Shown piece after piece: positions 51,435 to 59,651 of a stretch of DNA of 64,000 bases (position 1 is its first letter; each line of letters begins with the position of its first letter). Below the pieces are notes generated by a model that was not told the DNA's origin, made no database searches, and was given only the letters and a program-made list of their open reading frames with translations. Origin of the DNA: Litchfieldia sinesaloumensis. Its GTDB lineage: Bacteria; Bacillota; Bacilli; Bacillales; Bacillaceae_L. The stretch covers positions 142,300-206,299 of the forward strand of contig NZ_LT732529.1 in the NCBI RefSeq assembly GCF_900156865.1, in the 5' to 3' direction. The position numbers were made by a program, and so were the translations under genes.

Positions 51435-51471
51435 TAGAACCCTAAGCTTGAATAGCTAGGGTTCTTTTTTA
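51435..51471 (+). terminator. Terminator after yheA
   Basis: AGAACCCTA pairs with TAGGGTTCT, followed by T-run. Confidence 0.88.
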
Positions 51472-51596
51472 TTTCGTCTATTTATGTAAGTGGTACCAGC
51501 GATCGCCCATATTCGGGTAAGTCTTATGTTCTAATCAGTTTCATTTTTTCATAACCATATGTATAGGGACACTCAACTGAAGAAGGAGGACCTGCT

Positions 51597-52460
51597 ATGT
51601 ATAGGTTACTAGCAATAAATGTGGATGGAACATTACTTCGTTCGAATGGTCGGCTTCAAAGCGGTACAAAGGAAGCTATTGATTATGTTCGAGCAAAGGA
51701 AGTTTATGTGACTCTTATAACAAGACGTCATTTCGCATCTACTAAAAAAATTGCGAAGGCATTAAAATTAGATTCATTGCTAATTACACATAATGGAGGA
51801 TTTATTAGCCAAGATTTAGATAATCCTATTTATGTAAAGCGTATTAAAGAAGAGAAAACATTTAATATTGTCCAGGTTTTAGAAAACTTTAAGTGTAGCA
51901 TTCGCCTCCAACACGAGAAGTTTTCAATTGGTAATCGAATGCGGTTCCCAGGTAACCTAATAGCAAAAGCGATGTTTGGCTCTGGAGATCCACTGTTTTA
52001 TCCCATGCAGTTTGTCGATTCATTAGGTGACCATTTAACAGATAATCCTGTTGCGCCACCTAAAATAGAAGTTTTTTCGCAAAGCGAAAATGAGCTTACT
52101 ATTATTAAGGAAACAATACTTGAGCATTTCCGGGACATTCAAGTTTCGATAACAGAGCCACATAAACTAGAAGTTACCCCTTTTGGTGTTTCTAAGTTAA
52201 GTGGATTAAAAGTCTTAGCTAATCAATTAAATATTCCATTACATGAAACAGTTGTTATTGGAGATTCTCTTGATGATATTGAAATAATTGAATCTGCTGG
52301 GTTAGGGGTTGCCATGTGGAATGCCCCAAAAGAAGTAAAGTTTGCAGCTGACTGGATAACGCGCTCTAACAATATGAATGGTGTCTCCTATATGATTAAA
52401 GAGCATTTCAGAAAGCAGCAAAGAATTGAGTTTTTAAATCAAATAAAAATTGGAAAATAA
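51597..52460 (+). CDS. yhaX: HAD-superfamily protein YhaX (motif I Asp changed)
   Basis: A 287-residue Cof-type HAD hydrolase-like protein. The C-terminal GDSLDDIEIIESAGLGVAM (motif IV) and a mid-chain TPFGVSKLSGLKVL (motif III Lys region) are intact. Motif I, normally D-x-D-G-T, reads N-V-D-G-T: the nucleophile position is Asn (residue 8), so phosphatase activity by the standard mechanism is doubtful. B. subtilis yhaX also lies next to hemZ and is sporulation-related. ATG behind GAAGGAGGA. Confidence 0.88.
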   Translation: MYRLLAINVDGTLLRSNGRLQSGTKEAIDYVRAKEVYVTLITRRHFASTKKIAKALKLDSLLITHNGGFISQDLDNPIYVKRIKEEKTFNIVQVLENFKCSIRLQHEKFSIGNRMRFPGNLIAKAMFGSGDPLFYPMQFVDSLGDHLTDNPVAPPKIEVFSQSENELTIIKETILEHFRDIQVSITEPHKLEVTPFGVSKLSGLKVLANQLNIPLHETVVIGDSLDDIEIIESAGLGVAMWNAPKEVKFAADWITRSNNMNGVSYMIKEHFRKQQRIEFLNQIKIGK

Positions 52461-52474
52461 AGTGAGTTTAACTT

Positions 52475-52503
52475 CGCCTCCACTGATAGTGGGGGTTTTT
52501 TAA
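52475..52503 (+). terminator. Terminator after yhaX
   Basis: CCTCCACT-GAT-AGTGGGGG with following T-run (TTTTTTAA). Confidence 0.72.
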
Positions 52504-52597
52504 TGTCAAAATGGCAAACCCAAATTCTCATATTGATTAAAAAACGTACATTCTGTACACTTAAGTCAGTCATTTTTAGAAAAGGTGAGGCAAAAAG

Positions 52598-54112
52598 ATG
52601 CGAATTTTGTTTAATGGGCTAGGGGATGATCGATTTAATCGACCATTACAGCTCATCACGAATTTATTTTACGAAGATAGTGAAGTTTCCAATTCACAAT
52701 TAGAAAATCCTGATCTTATCGTAGACGTTCAATATGAATATAGTAATCCTGTGATTAGCACATATGCCAAACTGACTGATGTAAAGTCTGGCATAGAATA
52801 TGAGGGGAGCTATAGTAAGGAATTTCCGCCATTTGATAATGATAAAGAGCTCTTTAAAAAAATCAAAAATGCTGTATCACATGTATATGTTACAGTCTTG
52901 CAAGATTTTACAGGTGTTATTCAGCCTTGGGGAATGCTCACTGGTATACGACCGACAAAACTTTTACACAAGAAGATTAGAGAGGGTGTATCTCCTGGGT
53001 TTGCTCATAAACAGCTTAAGGAAGATTATTTAATTACCGATGAGAAAATAGAATTAATGCAGCAAATTGTCGACCGTCAGCTTACAATGGTACCCGATTT
53101 ATACCAACTACAAGAGGAAGTAAGTATTTATATTGGCATTCCTTTCTGTCCAACCAAATGTGCGTATTGTACGTTCCCTGCCTATGCAATTAATGGAAGG
53201 CAAGGCTCAGTTCATTCATTTCTGGGTGGGCTTCACTATGAGATGCGAGAAATGGGCCGTTGGCTAAAAGAAAATAATATTAAGATTACAACTGTTTATT
53301 TCGGAGGTGGAACTCCTACTAGCATTTCGGCTGAAGAAATGGATATGTTGTATGAGGAAATGTATCAGTCCTTCCCAGCAGTGGAAAATATTCGTGAAAT
53401 CACTGTCGAAGCGGGAAGACCAGATACAATAACACCAGAAAAACTAGAAGTACTTAAAAAGTGGAATATTGACCGAATTAGTATTAACCCACAGTCCTAT
53501 ATCCAGGAAACGCTAAAAGCGATTGGGCGTCATCACACCGTCGAAGAAACAATTGATAAGTTTCATCTGGCAAGGAACATGGGGATGAATAATATTAATA
53601 TGGATTTAATTATTGGTCTCCCTGGTGAAGGCATAGAGGAATTTAACTACACACTTTCAGAAACAAAAAAACTAATGCCAGAGTCATTAACGGTTCATAC
53701 TCTATCTTTTAAGCGTGCATCAGAGATGACGAGAAATAAGAAAAGGTACAAAGTTGCTGGTCGTGAAGAAGTTATTGATATGATGAACAATGCTTCCTCA
53801 TGGACAAAAGAAAATGGGTATGTACCATATTATTTATACCGAATGAAGAACATTCTTGGAAACTTGGAGAACGTCGGCTATTCACTACCTGGGCAAGAAA
53901 GTATCTACAATATTATGATTATGGAAGAAATGCAAACGATTATTGGGCTTGGATGTGGTGCAGCAAGTAAATTTATCGACCCAGTAACCGGAAAAATAAC
54001 TCAGTTTGCAAATCCTAAGGATCCAAAATCCTACAATGATCATTTTGTTGAATACACAAATAAAAAAATTGATATCTTAAACAATCTATTCGGAGTATCA
54101 AAAGGGGTATAG
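52598..54112 (+). CDS. hemZ: Radical-SAM coproporphyrinogen III oxidase-like protein HemZ
   Basis: A 504-residue radical SAM enzyme of the oxygen-independent coproporphyrinogen oxidase group. The cluster-binding motif is Cys184, Cys188 and Cys191 in CPTKCAYC; TTVYFGGGTPTSIS is the glycine-rich SAM motif. The first ~175 residues are the HemZ-specific N-terminal extension. B. subtilis HemZ (501 aa) lies next to yhaX and acts in anaerobic haem synthesis. ATG behind AAAAGGTGAG. A hairpin overlaps its stop codon. Confidence 0.93.
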   Translation: MRILFNGLGDDRFNRPLQLITNLFYEDSEVSNSQLENPDLIVDVQYEYSNPVISTYAKLTDVKSGIEYEGSYSKEFPPFDNDKELFKKIKNAVSHVYVTVLQDFTGVIQPWGMLTGIRPTKLLHKKIREGVSPGFAHKQLKEDYLITDEKIELMQQIVDRQLTMVPDLYQLQEEVSIYIGIPFCPTKCAYCTFPAYAINGRQGSVHSFLGGLHYEMREMGRWLKENNIKITTVYFGGGTPTSISAEEMDMLYEEMYQSFPAVENIREITVEAGRPDTITPEKLEVLKKWNIDRISINPQSYIQETLKAIGRHHTVEETIDKFHLARNMGMNNINMDLIIGLPGEGIEEFNYTLSETKKLMPESLTVHTLSFKRASEMTRNKKRYKVAGREEVIDMMNNASSWTKENGYVPYYLYRMKNILGNLENVGYSLPGQESIYNIMIMEEMQTIIGLGCGAASKFIDPVTGKITQFANPKDPKSYNDHFVEYTNKKIDILNNLFGVSKGV

Positions 54113-54131
54113 GAAATTATACCTCTTTTTA
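54104..54131 (+). terminator. Terminator after hemZ
   Basis: GGGGTATA (54104-54111) pairs with TATACCTC (54118-54125), one G-U, followed by five T. It overlaps the hemZ stop codon. Confidence 0.68.
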
Positions 54132-54216
54132 TTAACTAAAAAAAAGGATTTTTCTTCTCAATGAGGAAATATTCAAGTACTAGAATTCATAAAGTTTAGA
54201 GACTCCTTAAACACTT

Positions 54217-54231
54217 ATGTAAACGCTTCCT
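54217..54231. promoter_or_regulatory. cre site of the fatty-acid gene cluster
   Basis: ATGTAAACGCTTCCT matches WTGNAANCGNWNNCW at every defined position. It lies 98 bp upstream of the acyl-CoA dehydrogenase start. CcpA repression is expected. Confidence 0.78.
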
Positions 54232-54328
54232 TTTTATTGAGCGATACTTCTACGTACAGATTATCTATTGTTTACCCGACAAGACACATACAAAGATGCG
54301 TAAAACTCTTAACCGAGGAGGGATAAAA

Positions 54329-55468
54329 ATGACGGCACGTTATTTACAGAAAGAACACCATATTTTTCGGGATGCCTTTCGAAAGTTCCTTGAAAAAGAA
54401 GCATACCCCTTTTACAACGATTGGGAAAAAGACGGAATTATTCCCCGTGCCTTCTGGACAAAAATGGGGGAAAACGGCTTTTTATGTCCATGGGTAAACG
54501 AAAAATATGGGGGTCTCGAAGCTGACTTTGGTTATTCAGTAGTTATTAACGAAGAGCTTGAAAGTGTAGGGGCAAGCATGATTGGAATAGGTCTTCATAA
54601 TGATATCGTCGTTCCATATTTGAGTGAGTATGGTACTGAAGACCAAAGACAAAAGTGGTTACCAAAATGTATATCGGGTGAAATGATTACAGCAATCGCG
54701 ATGACAGAACCTGGTGCCGGTTCTGATTTGGCTGGAATTAAAACAACCGCTATAAAAAAAGGTGATCATTATATTGTCAATGGGCAGAAAACCTTTATAA
54801 CAAACGGCATTCACGCTGATTTAGTGGTTGTGGTATGCAAAACCAATCCGAATGAAAAGCATAAAGGGATTAGTTTGTTAGCAATTGAGAGAGATACCCC
54901 AGGTTTTTCAAGAGGTAGAAAGCTAGATAAGGTTGGCCTACATGCTCAAGATACAGCAGAGCTTATTTTTGAGGATGCCATTGTACCAGCGGAAAATCTC
55001 ATTGGTCTTGAAGGAAAGGGCTTCTATTATTTAATGCAACAACTCCAACAAGAACGGTTAATCGTCGCTATTTCAGCTCAAATAGCGGCTGAAACAATGC
55101 TAAACCTCACATTAAAATATGTAAAAGAGCGAGAGGCTTTCGGTCGTTCAATTAGTAAATTCCAACACGTTCAATTTAGACTTGCTGAAATCGCAACTGA
55201 AATTGAGATTGGTAGAACGTTTTTAGACGATTTAATTGAACAACATATAGCAGGAAATGACGTGGTGACGAAGGTTTCGATGGCTAAATGGTGGTTGACT
55301 GATATGGCGAAAAAAGTAGCGGCAGAATGTATGCACCTCCATGGTGGCTATGGATATATGGAAGAATACGAAATTGCTAGAAGGTATCGTGATACACCTG
55401 TATCGGCAATTTATGCGGGTACGAATGAGATAATGAAGTCCATAATTGTGAAAAATATGGGATTATAA
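54329..55468 (+). CDS. Acyl-CoA dehydrogenase (LCAD-type)
   Basis: A 379-residue FAD enzyme making trans-2-enoyl-CoA in beta-oxidation. It has AMTEPGAGSDLAGIKTTA (FAD/substrate loop) and the C-terminal IYAGTNEIMKSIIVKN. At the position of the catalytic Glu of medium/short-chain enzymes the Y-x-G-T pattern has Ala; instead Glu242 stands in LQQERLIVAISAQ, as in long-chain (LCAD/IVD) enzymes, so a long-chain or branched substrate is likely. ATG 54329 behind GAGGAGGG, giving the usual length. Perfect cre upstream. Followed by an acyl-CoA ligase gene after 43 bp. Confidence 0.92.
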   Translation: MTARYLQKEHHIFRDAFRKFLEKEAYPFYNDWEKDGIIPRAFWTKMGENGFLCPWVNEKYGGLEADFGYSVVINEELESVGASMIGIGLHNDIVVPYLSEYGTEDQRQKWLPKCISGEMITAIAMTEPGAGSDLAGIKTTAIKKGDHYIVNGQKTFITNGIHADLVVVVCKTNPNEKHKGISLLAIERDTPGFSRGRKLDKVGLHAQDTAELIFEDAIVPAENLIGLEGKGFYYLMQQLQQERLIVAISAQIAAETMLNLTLKYVKEREAFGRSISKFQHVQFRLAEIATEIEIGRTFLDDLIEQHIAGNDVVTKVSMAKWWLTDMAKKVAAECMHLHGGYGYMEEYEIARRYRDTPVSAIYAGTNEIMKSIIVKNMGL

Positions 55469-55511
55469 GTTAAAAAAGTAAACAACTATTATTGGAGTGG
55501 GGGAATGGAAT

Positions 55512-57131
55512 ATGATGAATGTACCATTGCTAGTTTCTTCAATGCTTGAGCGCGCTGAAAAATATTTTCCTAAAAAAACTGTAATTTCAAGAACATCCAC
55601 CGGAATTGTTACACATACCTATAAGGAGATAGGTGAGCGAACAAGAAGATTATCAAGTGCACTAGAAAAATTAGGTGTAAGCCAAGGTGAGCGTGTTGGA
55701 ACATTAGCTTGGAACCATCATCGACACCTTGAAGCCTATTTTGCGATACCTGGCATTGGAGCAGTTTTGCACACTATCAATATAAGGCTTTCACCAACGC
55801 ATATCACATATATTATTAATCATGCCGAGGATAAGGTTTTGATATTTGATGAAGACCTGCTTCCATTATTAGAAAAAGTAGAAGATCAGCTAAAAACTGT
55901 AAAAGCATTTATCCTCATGACCGATAAAAAGGAACTGCCAGAATCTAGTATCGAAAACCTTTACCATTATGAAAAACTCATCAGTGAAGGAAACCCTTCA
56001 TTTGAGTTTAAGAAAGACCTTGATGAAAATGATCCTATGGGTATGTGTTATACTTCTGCAACTACAGGAAATCCGAAGGGTGTTGTTTATTCTAACCGAG
56101 GAGTAGTATTGCATAGTATGGCACTTGGTCTTGCGGATAGTTCTGGATTATCTGAGAGCGATATTGCGATGCCGGTTGTTCCGATGTTCCATGTGAATGC
56201 CTGGGGATTGCCGTTTGCTGCAGTGTGGTTCGGTACAACACTTGTTATGCCTGGCCCCTATTTTACTCCCAAGGTTTTAGCTGAATTAATAGATTCTAAG
56301 AAGGTTACAATGACAGCGGGTGTACCAACTATCTGGTTGGGACTCCTGAATGAACTGGAACAAGGAACGTATGACACAAGTAGTTTAACCCGCATTTTGT
56401 GTGGAGGATCGGCGGCACCAAAAGGGCTCATTAAAGCATTTGAATCAAAATACAAAATTCCTTTTATCCATGCATATGGGATGACGGAGACGACACCACT
56501 TGTTGTTTTATCTCGTTTAAAAAGCTATCAAAACGATCTATCGGATGAAGAAAAGCTAGAAATCCGTTCAAAACAAGGTTCACTTGTGCCTTTAGTTGAA
56601 ATGAAAGTGGTTGGTGCAAATGGGGAAGTTGCCAATGATGGAAAAGAAATGGGAGAATTATTATTAAGAGGAAATTGGATTGCTGACGAATATTACAAAG
56701 ATGAGCGGACAAACGACGCGTTCCGTGATGGATGGCTCCATACTGGAGATGTTGTCACAATTGATGAAGAAGGAAACGTGAAGATTGTTGATCGAACAAA
56801 GGACTTAATAAAGAGTGGTGGGGAATGGATTTCCTCTGTTGATATTGAAAATGCCCTTATGGCTCATAAGGATGTTTTTGAAGCTGCAGTTATTGCAGTC
56901 CCACATGAGAGATGGCAAGAGCGCCCTGTAGCATGTGTTGTGTTAAAGGATGCTTCCAAAAATCAGACCACTAAGGAGGAACTGTACGAGTTCCTTAAAC
57001 CACAATTTGCAAAATGGTGGTTGCCAGATGATATCGTCTTTATGGATGAAATCCCTAAGACATCAGTCGGGAAATTCTTAAAAAGAGCACTGCGTGATCA
57101 ATTGAAAGAGCATTTATCACAGGTTAAATAA
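55512..57131 (+). CDS. Medium/long-chain fatty-acid-CoA ligase
   Basis: A 539-residue AMP-forming enzyme that activates fatty acids. P-loop YTSATTGNPKGVVYSN (about 178-193), YGMTETTP (A5), GWLHTGDV (A7), DRTKDLIKSGGEWIS (A8) and catalytic Lys in KTSVGKFLKRALR near the end. Second gene of the fatty-acid cluster. ATG 55512 (or 55515) is chosen with GGGGGA upstream; the earlier GTG lies inside that site. Confidence 0.93.
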   Translation: MMNVPLLVSSMLERAEKYFPKKTVISRTSTGIVTHTYKEIGERTRRLSSALEKLGVSQGERVGTLAWNHHRHLEAYFAIPGIGAVLHTINIRLSPTHITYIINHAEDKVLIFDEDLLPLLEKVEDQLKTVKAFILMTDKKELPESSIENLYHYEKLISEGNPSFEFKKDLDENDPMGMCYTSATTGNPKGVVYSNRGVVLHSMALGLADSSGLSESDIAMPVVPMFHVNAWGLPFAAVWFGTTLVMPGPYFTPKVLAELIDSKKVTMTAGVPTIWLGLLNELEQGTYDTSSLTRILCGGSAAPKGLIKAFESKYKIPFIHAYGMTETTPLVVLSRLKSYQNDLSDEEKLEIRSKQGSLVPLVEMKVVGANGEVANDGKEMGELLLRGNWIADEYYKDERTNDAFRDGWLHTGDVVTIDEEGNVKIVDRTKDLIKSGGEWISSVDIENALMAHKDVFEAAVIAVPHERWQERPVACVVLKDASKNQTTKEELYEFLKPQFAKWWLPDDIVFMDEIPKTSVGKFLKRALRDQLKEHLSQVK

Positions 57132-57146
57132 TTTGTATTAGATAAT

Positions 57147-57184
57147 AAGGTCATCCAAAAGTTTTTGGATGACCTTATTTTAAA
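57147..57184 (+). terminator. Terminator after acyl-CoA ligase gene
   Basis: AAGGTCATCCAAAA and TTTTGGATGACCTT are perfect arms around GT, followed by ATTTTAAA. Confidence 0.85.
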
Positions 57185-57197
57185 GAAAACGGTTTCA
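57183..57197. promoter_or_regulatory. cre-like site of the enoyl-CoA hydratase gene
   Basis: AAGAAAACGGTTTCA matches WTGNAANCGNWNNCW with one mismatch (A for T). It overlaps a -35 region (TTTCAT 57193-57198, 17-nt spacer, TATAAT 57216-57221). Confidence 0.6.
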
Positions 57198-57215
57198 TTT
57201 ATATTGATATAATTG

Positions 57216-57221
57216 TATAAT
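57216..57221 (+). promoter_or_regulatory. -10 box of the enoyl-CoA hydratase gene
   Basis: TATAAT, 31 nt before ATG 57252, with a weak -35 TTTCAT 17 nt upstream inside the cre-like site. Confidence 0.5.
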
Positions 57222-57251
57222 ATTAGAAACACCACTTAAGGGGGCTTAATA

Positions 57252-58040
57252 ATGGCAACTGAACAAGTAGAAAAAGTGTTTCTTCAAATGGATGATCGTG
57301 TAGCGTATCTCACACTCAATCGTCCAGAGGCATTAAATTCGATGGATGTTGAAATGTTAAACCAAATTTTACATAGTTTAAAAGAAGTAGCTGCAAACGA
57401 TGCTGTTGACATCCTAGTTTTAGCAGGAACTGGACGTGGATTTTCGGCAGGTGGTGACATCAAAACCATGTTGAGTTCAGCGAATGAACATGCTTTTGAA
57501 CCTGTGATGGAACTTATTTCAGACATAATGAAAACGCTTTATTTGTTACCGAAATTAGTTATAAGTGCAATACATGGACCGGCAGCTGGACTCGGTTTAA
57601 GTTTTGCGTTGGGTGCAGATTATATTATTGCTGATCGCCAATCTCGCTTAGCGATGAATTTTATAGGTATTGGTCTAATCCCGGATGGTGGTGCACATTT
57701 CTTTCTAGAAAAAAGACTTGGTGAAGCAAAAGCGAAGCACCTCATTTGGGAAGGAAAGCAATTATCGCCTGGGGAAGCATTACATATTGGATTAATTGAT
57801 GAAGTAGCTGAGGAAGAACTGCAAACCGCGGTTATTCATAAATTAAAAAAATGGAAAAAGAAACCGATTCTCGCCATGATTCAATCAAAGTCGATCTATA
57901 ACCAAATGCATTTACCAGAACTTGAAAAAATCCTAGAATTAGAAAAACAAGGCCAGCATTTAATGAGAGATACAAAAGACCATAGAGAAGGTATTCAAGC
58001 TTTTCTGGAAAAAAGAAAGCCGATTTTTACAGGTGAATAA
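57252..58040 (+). CDS. yhaR: Enoyl-CoA hydratase/isomerase family protein (YhaR-like)
   Basis: A 262-residue crotonase-fold enzyme. The oxyanion holes are formed by GRGFSAGGDIK and HGPAAGLGLSFALGAD. The two catalytic Glu of true enoyl-CoA hydratases are absent: the first place is Ser (GLGLS), the second Phe (NFIGIG). IGLIPDGGAHFFL carries an Asp as in PaaG/isomerase-type crotonases. So isomerase or another crotonase activity is as likely as hydratase. Adjacent to acd and acs genes, with its own promoter and cre-like site. ATG with AAGGGGG upstream. Confidence 0.9.
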   Translation: MATEQVEKVFLQMDDRVAYLTLNRPEALNSMDVEMLNQILHSLKEVAANDAVDILVLAGTGRGFSAGGDIKTMLSSANEHAFEPVMELISDIMKTLYLLPKLVISAIHGPAAGLGLSFALGADYIIADRQSRLAMNFIGIGLIPDGGAHFFLEKRLGEAKAKHLIWEGKQLSPGEALHIGLIDEVAEEELQTAVIHKLKKWKKKPILAMIQSKSIYNQMHLPELEKILELEKQGQHLMRDTKDHREGIQAFLEKRKPIFTGE

Positions 58041-58046
58041 GAACGG

Positions 58047-58077
58047 AATCCCACTGAGAGCTCAGTGGGATTTTTTA
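58047..58077 (+). terminator. Terminator after yhaR
   Basis: ATCCCACTGAG pairs with CTCAGTGGGAT around AG, followed by T-run. Confidence 0.9.
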
Positions 58078-58179
58078 GTAGATAAAGGCTGTGGTTGAAG
58101 TTAACTAAATTGAACATATGATAGTTAGTGTAACCTACGGGCTGGGTATGTACCTGATTTCTATATTAGTAGAATAAAA

Positions 58180-58353
58180 GGGGAACGCAAGCACCCGATG
58201 CTTGCCCAATCCAAGGTTCACCAGACTCTAAGGGTAACGCAAGCCCCCGTTGCGAACCCGATTCAAGCTCGACCGGGTTCGAAGGGTAACGCAATCGCCT
58301 GATGCGTGCCCAATCCGGTCTTTAACAGACCCTATGGGTAACGCAAGCTTGCC
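58180..58353. repeat. Array C: three 52-bp repeats plus a partial fourth
   Basis: Exact 52-bp units at 58180, 58232 and 58284, and a partial at 58336. Units begin GGG(T/G)AACGCAA and contain C-C-C-A-A-T-C-C or a variant. Internal stems vary between units: GCAAGC/GCTTGC in unit 1, GAACCCG/CGGGTTC in unit 2, GGTCT/AGACC in unit 3. The 370-bp gap 58041-58409 contains nothing else recognisable apart from the two terminators. Confidence 0.88.
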
Positions 58354-58374
58354 ATTATCAGTATTTTTTTCTTC

Positions 58375-58408
58375 TTCAAGAAAAAAGATACCCCAATTGA
58401 GGTACCTA
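58375..58408 (-). terminator. Terminator after yhzD-like gene
   Basis: On the minus strand GGTACCTC-AATT-GGGGTATC, followed by a T-run. Confidence 0.8.
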
Positions 58409-58409
58409 A

Positions 58410-58592
58410 TTAACGATGAAACAGCACTAACTTACCTGCTGAGCTTGTGCAGCGGTGTGTGGTTTCAAGGTAATTCTTTTCTTTAAGGATTCTTTCTCCA
58501 GTTTCCTTTGCTTCCTTTTCGGTCGCAGCCTCAAAAGATTCTTCAAGTAATTTTTCTCCAGTTTTATCAAACACAGTTAATACATAGTTCAA
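58410..58592 (-). CDS. yhzD: Small protein, YhzD-like
   Basis: A 60-residue soluble protein, MNYVLTVFDKTGEKLLEESF followed by a helix (AATEKEAKETGERILKEKNY) and GKLVLFHR at the end. It resembles the small Bacillus protein YhzD in length, layout and neighbourhood (yhaQ/yhaR); the identity is not certain. ATG behind GGGAATTCAAA. Divergent from yhaQ. Confidence 0.7.
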   Translation of the reverse strand: MNYVLTVFDKTGEKLLEESFEAATEKEAKETGERILKEKNYLETTHRCTSSAGKLVLFHR

Positions 58593-58751
58593 TTTGAATT
58601 CCCCTCCACTTGTATAAAGATTCTGATAGTTTGAGTGTAGTGCATTCTTTGTTTTGGTGCAATAAAAACTATTCTACATATGTGTTATCATAATAAGCGA
58701 AACTTTTTCCTATCATAAACGTAAATACTAATTGGAGAAGGAGGAGACGAG

Positions 58752-59651
58752 ATGGCATTACAGCTAGAAAATGTAACAAAACGATTTGGTAGCTTTACAG
58801 CTGTCGATAATCTATCAATTGAAATTCCTGAACGTGAAATGTTTGGTTTTTTGGGGGCCAATGGTGCTGGAAAGACTACTACATTTCGTATGATTTTAGG
58901 ACTGTTAGATGTTAGTGATGGCCGCATCCATTGGGATGGAAAAAAAATTAACTATGATACAAGTCATTTGATCGGGTATCTTCCTGAGGAAAGAGGTCTT
59001 TATCCTAAGATGAAGGTTCGTGATCAGCTTGTGTACTTAGCAAGGCTACGAGGAATGCAAAAACAGGATATTTTAGAACAAATTGACTACTGGCTAGATC
59101 GATTCAAGGTACCTGAATATGCGACTAAGAGAGTTGAGGAATTATCAAAAGGAAACCAGCAGAAAATACAGTTTATTGCTTCTGTTCTACATAAACCAAA
59201 GCTACTAATTCTCGATGAACCATTTAGCGGACTTGACCCTGTAAATGTGGAACTCTTAAAAGAGGCAGTAGTTGAGTTGAAAAATTCCGGAACCTCAATT
59301 GTCTTTTCAAGCCACCGAATGGAACATGTTGAAGAATTATGTGAGCACTTATGTATCATGCATCATGGAAGACCAGTTGTGCATGGCTCATTACGTGATA
59401 TAAAACGTTCTTTTGGAAAGAAGAATGTCATTGTACATGCTGATTTTGATATTAGTCACTTAAAAACGTTAGCAGGGGTGACAAAGGCAAAGGAAACAGC
59501 GGAGGGCCTTCACCTCCAGGTAGAGAGTGAGGATATCTCACAAAAGATCCTCGATTCCATTGCAGGTAAAGGGTTTGTACGAAAGTTTTTATTAGAGGAA
59601 CCATCCTTAAATGATATCTTCATCGAAAAGGTAGGTGCTTCTTATGAATAA
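58752..59651 (+). CDS. yhaQ: ABC transporter ATPase YhaQ
   Basis: A 299-residue ATP-binding subunit of the ABC-2 (NatA-like) type. Walker A GANGAGKTT (about 34-42), signature LSKGNQQK (about 135), Walker B LLILDEPFSGLD, H-loop SSHRMEHVEEL. With the adjacent permease YhaP it forms an exporter; sodium export has been suggested for homologues. ATG behind GGAGAAGGAGGAG. yhaP overlaps its 3' end. Confidence 0.94.
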   Translation: MALQLENVTKRFGSFTAVDNLSIEIPEREMFGFLGANGAGKTTTFRMILGLLDVSDGRIHWDGKKINYDTSHLIGYLPEERGLYPKMKVRDQLVYLARLRGMQKQDILEQIDYWLDRFKVPEYATKRVEELSKGNQQKIQFIASVLHKPKLLILDEPFSGLDPVNVELLKEAVVELKNSGTSIVFSSHRMEHVEELCEHLCIMHHGRPVVHGSLRDIKRSFGKKNVIVHADFDISHLKTLAGVTKAKETAEGLHLQVESEDISQKILDSIAGKGFVRKFLLEEPSLNDIFIEKVGASYE

